A DNA stretch of 64,000 nt from Chondrosia reniformis (lineage: Eukaryota > Porifera > Demospongiae > Chondrillida > Chondrillidae): contig OX359195.1 in assembly GCA_947172415.1 (NCBI GenBank), positions 1,612,001 to 1,676,000 on the forward strand, written 5' to 3'. Positions 1 to 17,734 of this stretch are shown one piece after another. Made by a program: the position numbers and the translations under genes. The notes below the pieces were generated by a model, which was not told the origin of the DNA, made no database searches, and was given only the letters and a program-made list of their open reading frames with translations. How positions within the stretch are numbered: the stretch's first letter is position 1; each line of letters opens with the position of its first letter.

Positions 1-1225
1 TAGATTTTATAGTTCCACTAACCACATATTTATTACTTGATTTATTAGTGCTAGCAGTCATTTGATTAAAATGTATTTATCATGAGGAATTGATCTTTTC
101 ATATAATATATACAGTACAAGTTACAATATACTAAGGTAATCTAATGTAAATAAATAAATAATTAAATAATTCAATGGCTCCAAGAAAGGACCTAGAAAT
201 AAAATGGGCATATCATCATAAAGTTTAGGGTATAAAACTCATTTTAAATTAAGGGATTTTTATTTCACATTATTATTATTATTATTTCAGTATTAAGTTG
301 TATCTGTCTGCAGTCAGGCACTTTAAGTCTTACATGTGTCATACAGATCACCGTCATCTACTTTTCTGTCTATATATATATACAACTAGCTATAGTTTGA
401 TCACACACAAATGTATAACTGATCTTGAAGTATTGTAGCAATTTTTATCAAACTGTAAATTTCAATATACCACAATGCCTATAGTTTCTAAGCGATGCTA
501 TATATATATATATCCAACTCTTTTGCTTCTGGAAGTCATCATCTCATCATAAACCTGTTCATTTATCATCCTGGAAAAGTTGAGATTTTGGTAAGGTAAA
601 TTAATATTAATACAATCTGTGAATATAAAAATCTCTTTCCATGCATGCATGAGCTTGCATTCCAGCAACTAATATAACATAATAGAGACATTACCTACAT
701 GCTGTCTAATTTAAATTTGCAATTGTATGTCTACTTCGTAACACTTGCATATACATGCATATTGGTTCATTGTGCCATTTTCCTTCTAAAAGTATCATTC
801 CTATAATATGTGATTATGAATTGTATAGCACGTCTAAATTTTATCAAACTTTTCCATAAAGGTACATTGAATATACATGAATGATTTAAAATGAGAATAA
901 TAACCTGTAGGAAGAAATCAATTGTTACCATTCATGCAAGGGCCTGTGATTATATACTGTCTAATAGTAATATTTAAGTGATTTGAATGCTTGCCTATAT
1001 CAGTTGGCCGTGGACATTTTACTCTGCTAACATTATCCTATGAATTTTTAATAAATGTTATCCACACAATATGAAATTAACACCAAGCAGCAGTAACTAT
1101 AAAAGTAAATGCAAGTCTATAGATTTAGCATATATTTCATGTATATACGTACGTAAATATCAGATCTATTAATATTTATACGTTTATAGACACAGGATTG
1201 TCCTTTTGAGAAAAAGAAGAAAAAC
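1..1225. other. AT-rich upstream region of the carboxypeptidase gene
   Basis: No coding exon can be supported here. The stretch is AT-rich with short (TA)n and (TTA)n runs. It holds one copy, reverse orientation (about 107-143), of a 37-bp sequence that recurs exactly at about 2537 and 24891. The promoter of the downstream gene should lie in the last few hundred bases, but I see no convincing TATA element among the many TATATA runs. Confidence 0.5.
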
Positions 1226-4200
1226 ATGCATGTTATTATCCTCTTTATCCTTCTAACTGTGATTCAGCAGTCCCAGGGAGTGACACTACAAGTTGGAGAT
1301 GCAGAGAGTTATGATGACATTAATAGTATCTTTAATACCAAACCTGCAAGTGACCAAGGGGTTGGAGATACCTTTGTAAGTATATAATAAATATATATGT
1401 GTGATAGTGCACATTGTATATATATATACACCTGTATAAGCAGTTAAATTATTATTAATGGTATTATATTTATATACATATGCTTAGTTTACACTTCAGA
1501 AAATAGAAGAGTATTTTAGTAGTCTTGAAAGGAGCTACCCTGACTTAGTGCATAGAACAAGAATTGGTACTACAAATTTGGGGAGGAATATCTATGCTGT
1601 ACATTTTGCTCATGGAAATCCTGATCCAGTTGAATTTTTTAAACCAAACAACCGAAAGAAAATTTGGGTCCAATGCCTAATTCATGCACGTAAGTCCATT
1701 ATCAATTTATGTCATGATCAAAAGCATTTTATGCTATATTGACCAAAAAAATTTAACGATTTCTGCATGAATCTGCATGATCAAGTTTATATATATTCTG
1801 CATAATATATGAATTTCACTTTGTTATATACACAGCTGTTCTGGTCCTTCTTCTACATATACTCTATATACAACAGTCAAAAATGTCTCAATTTAATTAG
1901 ACTCTTCAAAATATTATATGTTCAAATTCATCACTGAAATAATATATTGTTTATATATTGTTTATATAGTGTTTTCTCTGTACATAAACATTGTTGAATG
2001 CTTATATATATAGTTCACCGAAAGTTAATTTGATAAAACAGTCTTATTAGTGAATGAATAATATAAATGCTCCATCTATATACAGAAAGATAATACTTGG
2101 TTAACTAATGTAGTTTGTTTTTAAATTTGAATATGACAAAAAGGCACTATTAATAAATAAAGCATGGAATGAAAAAATGTGTAAAACTGATGGTGAAAAG
2201 GATTAATTTTTTATTCATTCCCAGCCTTCCTTCTTGTTTTCCATATTTTATATTGTTCAAATTCTAGATGACTCACTAATTAGGAAAAACATGGCTGCCC
2301 TAAAACTTTTCAATTAACAAAGCAATTTTTGGTGGCATTTAAATGTTGGCAGTCAATTAAGCATGCTTTTCAAAGTATATTATTGAATTAATGTAGGTGA
2401 GTGGGTGTCGGGAACTGCCTGTCTGTATTTCTCTGAGTCTCTCATTTATAATTATTATAAAAAGCCACTAAAACGAAGGGTAAGCATCTTCTCGTGCATA
2501 TATATGTTTACTATTAACATGTTATATGAATCTATATAGATTACCTTAGTATATTGTAACTTGTACTGTATATATATAATAGACTGTGCCTCACATATTA
2601 TATATACAATACAATGTAAATTGGTTAAATATTAATATATAGTAACCATAAAGTTATATATAGTAAACTGGTTAAGTGTAATGACATATTTTATACTTAT
2701 AGTATCAAAAAGTATTTTTGGAATGGGAATTTATTGTAATACCAGTTGTTAATCCAGATGGATATTTTGTGAGTATATATATAGTATATATAACACGTAC
2801 ATAGTATATATATTACCATTTTATTTATTAGAATGGTATATTAATTGTCGTATTGTAAACCACCACACATACATAGCCCCTCAGCCATTCAAAGAAATGG
2901 ACGAGCCATAGACTGGCATACAATGGAAGTTTTGAGTGGCTATCTGCTGATCAAAGTACCTCCAAAGGTTTTTACTTGTGGTTTCCTTATCAGTAGATAA
3001 GGGATACAACCAAACTTTCATTGTCAAATTGATCTTAAATTCCCTATACTTTTCATGTTTATGTAGTACACTTGGCAAAGTAAGGAAGATGATGACTTTC
3101 GCCTTTGGAGAATGAACAGAAGACCACTCAAAATACCTGATTCTGCTGAGAAGATACTTAACGACCTTTATATCGGAAGAGATAATCTGAAACCAACTTC
3201 TCCATATACTATAATGAGGGAAGTACTAAAAAAAGTTGATGAAACCTTTAACTCAAATTTTTGCGATGGAGTGGATTTGAACAGAAATTTTCCTTATAAG
3301 TGGGGGGTGAGTTAGTAATAGTAGAGCTAGAATAACAGATATTATAATTATATAGTCAATGTTATTCTTGTATAATATATACTGTATATCATCAGAGAAC
3401 ACTGTAAGTAGTACTTCCTATATATATATATATAGGGATGGTAGATCTATAACAACCCAATGTATTATCAATTTTCATGCACCTCATAAATCAACAACAA
3501 AGTGAATTTTTGTTATGTTCGACTAATTGCAGTCATTTACATGCGCTTTCTAAATGGCTAAACATGTTTCTATATGCTCTACAAAGTCGATCGTTAAACA
3601 GAAATAGGGGTAATTCTGAAGTTTCTCATTTTTTATTACAAAATTGACAAGTGACGGCTTATTGACTCTGTGTAAAGAGAAATTAACTGAAATATTATCC
3701 TCATCCATGAGAAAAGAGTCTCTTTCCCTACTAACGGTTTCCTATATATAATATGTCGGGCATATATATCAATATATATGGGAAAAGGGTTACATTTCAT
3801 ACATAAAAACATATACAGCATTAAGGCATTTTCCATTTAAAATTTAATTCTTTCTTATAATACTTTTATTAGTTATTTTTGTTATATAATTTGTAGTTTT
3901 GGTAACAGTAATACACTTGTAGTGTATATAGGCCATGTTAGTTTAACAGTCATTACATATATATTCTGCCTGTCAGATGTCATTAATTTTTCTAGCTAAC
4001 TACTGTGCTATCAAATATTTTTTCCAGTCATTATATATGCTGAATATTTATTAGACAGGGAAAGCTCAAGATCTTCCTTGTATAAATAGAGGAGATGGAT
4101 ATATTGGTAGTTCTGCCGGATCTGAATTAGAAACACAAGCCATTACTAGACATTTTACAGCTAGCCATCCAATAATGGCGGCAGTGGATTTTCACTCCTA

Positions 4201-6954
4201 CTCACAAGTTATACTGATACCATGGGGTATGTGAGACTATAATATTATTAATTATAACATGCATAATGTTCAATTTAGCTTTGTTTGATTTTCTATATAT
4301 TAAATGTAAAATGGAGTACAATATATCTATATCCCATTGCCCCAGTAATAAGCTACCATATATATACGTAGTGTCAATTACTGATTGATAGAATATACAG
4401 CGTGAACCAGTTAATTCAGCAATTGAAGTAAATCTTATGCATTCATTTTCTTATTTACAGGTGATTAGTACCTGTAGCCATTTTGTTCCCGCATTGCCCA
4501 AATGCTGTGTGTGCAATGCAATAAATCATTTTTTGCCTCAGACTTCCACTGTATATAATATATATAATTACTATGTACACATATAACTGTTAAAAGTTCG
4601 TATATATGATACACATACATATCTTTTTAAAATAATATCATATATAGGGTGGAAACACCCCATAGGCTGTTCAAAATGTGGAAGGCTGCTTCAGGCTGGA
4701 GCTACAGCTTTAAAGAGTGGACTCGAGGTATACAGATAAATATCTAATGAATTTATTTTTGTAACCAATAATATAAAAAGTGAATAAATAATAAAGTATT
4801 TTGTAACTTGCACTGTATATATAAAGAGAACAATAAAAATTTTCTACAAAATTTGTGAAGATGTAGGGATGGCACAAAAAGCAGAGAAACAAGAAAGGGA
4901 TGTTACACAGTGAAGCATTAGCTATATATGCATGAATCATACAACACCCTTGCTTGTAGGATTCATGCATATATAGCTAATGCTTCACTGTGTAACATCC
5001 CTTTCTTGTTTCTCTGCTTTTTGTGCCATCCCTACATCTTATTGTTCTCTAGTTTATGTACTTTTTATGGAGCATAAGCTAGGAATTTGTTGTATTATAT
5101 ACCACTTTGGTTTTGCAATTTTCGACTGAATATTACGTCATTAAAATGGCGAATTTATTGAGGTCTTGACTCTGGGGCCATGAAAACTGTCATACTCAAT
5201 AATAGCGTTATCGCTCTCGCTTCTACAAAAGAATACAGCTCGGAAAATTTAGAGTATTTTCGCTTATGAAGTAGTCCGAAGGCTTATTTCGTTTTTTAGT
5301 TACAGCGGGCGAAGAAGATGAAGAAGAAGATGAAGAAAACGAAAATGGGAGATTTCAAAGTTCGTTCATTTGCCAACGATACACGGTCGCTTGCCTTCAA
5401 GGCCAATTTATAGCATGGCTATTCTATATTTAACTCTACATAGTCTCGTTTCGGCGATTTTCAGCCTATTTCGGAATTTCGCTCCTATACCAATGTATGG
5501 GGAAAACGAAACAACCAGTATCATCCCTACATAGAGAGTACTACCGTACTCTCTGATATACATTCTCTATAATGTATAAATTAAACAATTTACGTAACAA
5601 TAGATTCATGGAACAAAGGAATATCCCATTTTGACAGCTTTCCAATTTGTTTCGAAGATAGCCGAAGAAGATTGGCCAACTTCAGGAGGTTTCATTGACT
5701 GGTGGGTATATGGATATATTATAATCAAAAAACAATATGGTTACAGTGAGACCTCACTTAACTGCACACAAGCAAATATCTCGATAAACTGATGGAATTG
5801 GATAAGTAAGGGATATATGTATATCATTGATTCATAATTTGTCTTTATATATTATTTTGGAAACTTGCACAGACATATATCTTTCTTATCGTTTCCTATC
5901 AGTGCATTCATTGGCCTTTTTGGTTGTAAACAATTGCAAGCAGCCATTCCCTATCTTGCTAAAAATAATACTGGATTATCGAGGGAAAAGTATTCGGAAA
6001 GTGAACTTTTATTATACAAAACAACACAAACAGATGAGACATGGACATAAAAATAACTTCTATATAGGCCTTAATTAGCCAGTTATCAAAGAGTCAGATT
6101 CTATACTCTGTGCATAATATTAATATACAATTGGTACAGGAATAAATACATGATATATATATACGATGAAAAAGGGAGTTAATTGCACTTGGCCTGTGCA
6201 AAGATTATGATGATAAGCAAAAATAATCACTGGAAACTATTATGTAAAACCAGCCAAGTGACTAAAGTCTAATCTTGGCTGGGGGACCGAATTCCTATTA
6301 AATTGGCAATCAGTGATCGCCTCCCAGTCATCCATGGAATGATGGAAAAATTCATCAAAGAACCACAGACAGCTGTTTTGCCCTCACTTGATTAGATTGG
6401 ACTTTGGTCACTTGGCTGTTTGGCGTAATACTTTCCAGTGATTATATATTTTTGCTTATCACAATTGGTTATATACATGTACACTAAACAGATCCTTTTA
6501 TATATAAACTCTAACTCACAGGGCCTTCAGTCGAGGCACAGCCTTGCGAAACACACTTAATAATCAGGCATATAAGCCTTTGTGCTATGCAGTTGAACTA
6601 AGTCCAAAGCGGGATGAGGTTGTTCATTTCGGGGATGGTTTTAAGTTTGATCCTTCTGGAGGAAAGGTTTGTTTAATAACACTATATATTTGTATATATT
6701 GCACAATCTTCATAAAAATTAAACTCCACCCTGAAGGGCTGTTTTAAATTTGTTCCTTCAGAAGGTAAGTTGTGTTGTTTTTTTATAGATAATGCTTTAT
6801 GGAGCTTCTCTATATATTATAGAATGAGTAATTATATGTAACATTTTAACCTTTTACTATATAGCTTAAAAGACTTGGCTGGGAAGCATCATTAGGCGTT
6901 TGGAGACTGTTTGTACATGTACATAAGTCTTACCAAGACCAGAAATATAATTAG
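1226..6954 (+). CDS. Secreted M14 metallocarboxypeptidase, 10 exons
   Basis: Joined exons 1226-1375, 1488-1689, 2397-2479, 2703-2768, 3067-3306, 4055-4226, 4648-4727, 5604-5701, 6522-6666 and 6865-6954 give 441 residues with every phase matching. A hydrophobic signal peptide (about 1-18) is followed by only about 35 residues before the catalytic domain, much shorter than the roughly 95-residue propeptide of pancreatic carboxypeptidases. Zinc ligands are His116 and Glu119 (HAREW) and His294 (DFHSYSQ). NPDGY (about 162-166) and DLNRNF (substrate-binding Asn/Arg) are present, and the general base is Glu389 in YAVELSP. The enzyme should remove C-terminal residues from peptides outside the cell or in secretory compartments. 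About 35 extra residues lie between the WRMNR and GVDLNRNF segments compared with carboxypeptidase A. Exon 8 start is the least certain junction, chosen because it restores an HGT motif in phase. Subfamily and specificity cannot be assigned. Confidence 0.93.
4825..5050. repeat. Hairpin with perfect 80-bp arms in carboxypeptidase intron 7
   Basis: Bases 4859-4938 and 4960-5039 are exact reverse complements over 80 bp, separated by a 21-base loop. An outer 11-bp arm (4825-4835 with 5040-5050) continues the pairing after a 23-base insertion in the left arm. The structure is a foldback or MITE. It lies in the sense orientation of a transcribed intron and could form long double-stranded RNA. Confidence 0.9.
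4861..5532. mobile_element. Possible DNA element with 11-bp terminal inverted repeats enclosing the hairpin
   Basis: The sequence ATGTAGGGATG at 4861-4871 is matched in reverse by CATCCCTACAT at 5522-5532, bounding a 672-bp stretch that includes the 80-bp hairpin. The right half (about 5050-5520) has base composition unlike the flanking AT-rich intron and includes a GAAGAAGATGAAGAAGAAGA run. No transposase is visible and no target-site duplication is clear, so this is a weak call. Confidence 0.35.
6150..6475. repeat. Foldback element in carboxypeptidase intron 8
   Basis: The segment starting at about 6209 (GATAAGCAAAAATAATCACT) reappears as an imperfect reverse complement ending near 6470, and CCAGCCAAGTGAC at about 6250 is matched by GTCACTTGGCTG near 6408. 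Arms are roughly 65 bp with a spacer of about 130 bp. Related fragments with GATTATGATGATAAG occur near 19980, and AAACCAGCCAAGT near 29610, so this is a dispersed non-autonomous family. Confidence 0.6.
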
Positions 6955-8160
6955 GAAACACATTAATTAGCAATTTAGGGAAGGTCTCCAACCCTATAGG
7001 AAATAACTAGCTTTAGGTTAATACGTAGTAGTCCACTGCACTTATACTTTCGGTTCATTTTTTAAAAGTGATCTCTGTAGTTTCATTGAATTTGATATGA
7101 AGTTATAACCATATAAATAGATATATAATACTATTGATTTGAACTCTTGTAATTTCATAAACATATATATGCATGATAAACATGATCGATATCAGGTATA
7201 TACTTCTTTCAGTCTAAGAAAAATGATTAATACAAAAGAAAGCTACTTAAGCAGGTCCTTAATTGAATCTTTGGACTTAGTGATGTAGTAAAAATAGCTT
7301 TTTGTGTTATTGCTATAGCAACCATTAGGAAACTATGCAACTAACAGTCTTGCATGTATACAGCTTATAACATGCACCTATTGCATGTAAATTAAATTCG
7401 TGAACTGCATAGAGAATAATGAAAGGATCTAACATATCTCTATACATAGTGGAATCTCGAACATATAATCATTACAGCTTTCAAATACATAAACACCCCC
7501 TCATCTGATCTTTGGGAATTGAGATTGCCATAGTCATTATATACTTACATAATGTTCTATCAGAAAAAAAGTGATTTCAAATTTAGAACGTTAAGAAATT
7601 AATTTTAATAGATTATATATAACGTATATATATATAGGTACGAATATTCCAGCTTAGGTTTGATATTAGGCAGTAGGTTTAGTTGTAGGCTATATAGTCT
7701 TTTGCTGGAAAACTTTGGAAGTGATTTATCGTGATTATTAATTGTTGGACTATTTCAACCAAGTTTGCAAACTAATTGGACGTTATGTAGTATATATATA
7801 GTTACACTGATTTCCCTATAACAGCTCTTGAATGCTATATACATGTATATATACATGTCTGAATAGCTTTAACACTGCTTCAACTCAACAAACACCGATC
7901 TCTTTTCTCATAATTTACTTCAGCAGGAGCATCATTCTTATACAAGTAAAAGCTTTAATCATCGCTTAAAGAACAGCTATATAGACCCCGGGCTATTAAT
8001 TGAACCTTCAAACATAACGCTTTCCAAAATCTATTGTTCATCCTCTTTAAGTCTACTCTGGATTTGCTGCAGGCCTTTAAAGAAAGAAAATACGAACGAA
8101 AAACCTCGAGTAACTTGGCGTGAGTATGCTAACTCGGCGTTGTTACTTATAATAAATACT
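6955..8160. other. 3' flank of the carboxypeptidase gene, nothing recognisable
   Basis: AT-rich sequence with scattered (TA)n runs and no exon, RNA gene or structured repeat that I can support. It probably contains the 3' untranslated region and polyadenylation site of the carboxypeptidase gene. Confidence 0.4.
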
Positions 8161-8167
8161 TTTATTA

Positions 8168-8395
8168 AGTATAGCTGGTGTTTAAATTTATATACTATTA
8201 TATAGTTACAGTCTGTGTACTAAATGTGTACTATATTTGACGGTGCTTAACCACTTTTTTGTATTCAATACCTGCAAAAAGTGGTTAAGCACCGTCAACA
8301 TTAGTACAGGAAGTATAGCTGGTGCTTAAATTAATATAATAAACTATTGCGCTATTAGTGTATAAAATGTTAAGCACCAGCCATACTTAGGAACT
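8168..8395. repeat. Nested inverted repeats (MITE-like)
   Basis: An inner hairpin at 8237-8298 has arms of about 23 bp (TTGACGGTGCTTAACCACTT and its reverse complement) around a 15-base loop. It is enclosed by AGTATAGCTGGTGTTTAAA at about 8171 and a direct copy at about 8310, the latter paired with the inverted form ending near 8391. The arrangement looks like two related short foldback elements, one inserted in or duplicated beside the other. Confidence 0.6.
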
Positions 8396-8446
8396 ATATA
8401 TATAGTGCATATTTATAAGTAGCATATTTTCACTTCAATCACCACC

Positions 8447-9300
8447 GCGCTGGTGGCAGAGTGATGCGAGAGAGAAGTGTATAGAATAAGAGGAAGCTTC
8501 TGGAATTGGATCAATTACAACGGCAATCAGTTTTTTTCTTTTTTTTCTTTATCATTTCACAACGTAGTTGCATATAAATAGTCCATTTTAACATGACCAT
8601 TCAGGCCTGCCAGCGTGGAGCCTCGGGTAAGGGAGTAAGTCCTTACTCGTTGGCTTGGCAGTGTCTAGGTTCCGTAGCTGCCCTGTATCGGTTGGTGCCA
8701 TGGGGATGTGCTCACCAATTATCGATTTATCGATACAACGGAACCCGGGGAGGGATAAGGCCGGTTCTGTCACTCCGTGACTACCAAAGCTGAAACTGCA
8801 CCAGTTAGGCGTTACCAACGATCCTGGCCCCAGACGACCAGCGATGGAAGGACGGCTCGCATTGTGGATGGTAACGTGAACTCCCTGCGTCGAGCAAAAT
8901 CCAAGTCACACCTCCTCGTGGTGCTCGACGGTAACAGCAGTCTCGGCTGGCTAACGTGACTGGTTTTTCTTTTTTCTTATCGTCAGTATATCGCGATATT
9001 TGTTGAAGGGTCTGGGAACCCATTGAGTTCCAAACACGCTTGGGTCGTTTTTTTTCTTTTTTCTCGTTGTAATATGTAATATTGACAAACCGGCTTACAG
9101 TAACAAACCTTACCGGTACACTAATCCACAAATTAATGATGCCAGTACCTGTACCGAACGTGAGAATTCTTAAAATACGTTACCAGCGCTTCAACCAAAA
9201 AGGTAACGATGCCGGTACTTGTAACGAACACACTCTAGTCACTGCGTATGTAATAATCATGCATTATGTAACATATTATGTTGCAAAAGTTTGAAACATA
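8447..9300. other. GC-richer block of unknown origin, possibly a retroelement fragment
   Basis: Compared with its AT-rich surroundings this block, especially 8590-8960, is GC-rich. It is interrupted by pyrimidine runs at about 8530-8550, 8962-8980 and 9048-9063. Short frames are open on both strands but none resembles a protein I know. Two related lines near 9137-9170 and 9205-9230 (GATGCCAGTACCTGTACCGA and GATGCCGGTACTTGTAACGA) indicate an internal degenerate repeat. A 5' region of a non-LTR element is one possibility; this is inference. Confidence 0.35.
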
Positions 9301-9427
9301 CTATTAGTGTATATCTACAGAAAAAGATAATTTGTGTAAAGGTAATTTGCAAAATCCTTAATAATAATACGACATAATGTAATGTCCTTGCACGGGGACT
9401 GCCAGAAACTTGTAAACTGTCTAAAGA

Positions 9428-16446
<7,019 letters not shown>

Positions 16447-17090
16447 TCTCTCTACTTCTCGTTTGTACAACTCCAAAAAACTGTACACCAGTCTGAGAGA
16501 CGTTCTATTTATATAATTATACTGGATGTATGTCTGTTACTATTTTCGTTATCACCATATATGGCAATTTTTAGGTGAATGTTACTATCTATAGACAGGT
16601 AACCTCGACACATTCCTATGCCCCCTCAATCAACACAAGTCTTGGATGTCTTGTGACAGATTGACAGGTTGTATTATAAAGAGATGAATGTACTTGGAAA
16701 GTTCAATTGTCAAGAATTGATTTTAAATATATAACTTTTACTGGTATAGAGTCATATAAGATTGACTATAACTAAGTGTCATGATTAGTAGATGTCATTC
16801 CTATCAGCTAAATTACACAGAAAAACAAAATTACTAGTTTAAAGTTGAGTTTTAAATATCAGTCTGTTATTTTCATTAGGTATGAATAAAATCTTTATTT
16901 TTTAGTATACATCTGATCTTAATCGGTGCCTATCAGCTTAGCATCAAAGCAATTTTGAAAAGGATTCAGGAAGCACTTTTATTGAAATGATTTTTATTTT
17001 TAGTAACATGGTAAAGTTGTTACTAATTTTAGCAACAACTTTAAGGTACCTACCAATAAGGTCTGGTATATACATATGTGCACATGGGAT
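16447..17090. promoter_or_regulatory. Upstream region of Ras
   Basis: No exon is supported. The Ras start codon is at 16446 on the minus strand, so the 5' untranslated region and promoter should lie within this stretch. I see no clear TATA box; the region is AT-rich without strong repeats. Confidence 0.35.
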
Positions 17091-17294
17091 ATGGAGAACT
17101 CCCCATTCTTTAGATTAATAATATTATTGTCTTTATCTGCGTCCATGTCAAGATTATCAACACATATCACAGCCTCCATGTGTACAGGATATTGTTACGA
17201 TGTACCATGTCATGCTGGTTTCTATATAACAAAGGAACCTTTTAACACAACTGGAGATATAAGAGCTATTCAACTTTACTTTGAATGGCCTTAA
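17091..17294 (+). CDS. Possible small secreted cysteine-containing protein (doubtful)
   Basis: A 67-codon frame begins with a hydrophobic leader (FFRLIILLSLSAS, about 6-18) and then has a short cysteine cluster (CTGYCYDVPC). That is the pattern expected of a small secreted peptide, and the start follows a plausible AT-rich upstream region. There is no homologue I recognise, no second copy in the window and no splice evidence. A chance open frame is as likely as a real gene. Confidence 0.2.
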   Translation: MENSPFFRLIILLSLSASMSRLSTHITASMCTGYCYDVPCHAGFYITKEPFNTTGDIRAIQLYFEWP

Positions 17295-17734
17295 GATAAA
17301 GAACTGCTAATGAAGATGTGGGTGGATACCTTATATATATTGTTCTCCAGAAACTTTCTAAATGACATAATTGAAAACTCCTTTTTAACATTGCTTATAT
17401 ATAAAAATGTTAGTTTCTATAAATACATCTCAACAAACTATACATATAGGCCATGACACACCGTAAATTCTATTATATATAATAGTAATCATGAACATTA
17501 TTTCAAGAATTCCTATTTCTTTAATGCATCCACTGTTGCTGACATTGTAGGAAGTTAATTGATATACAATTAAACGCTAAGCTCAGTACTTGGGTCAGCT
17601 GCTTCAAAATGAGAGAATATTTCTGACAGTTACAGTTTCAATTCACAATCAGTATGAATATATACACAAGACGAAGAGAAAACAAACTTACAAAAAGTTG
17701 AAAAAATGCATAATATAAGAAACTAATAAAACAT

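Noticed and set aside
8588-9131. Overlapping frames on both strands of the GC-rich block
   Set aside because: Open frames on both strands follow from the composition; none shows a domain or splice-supported continuation.
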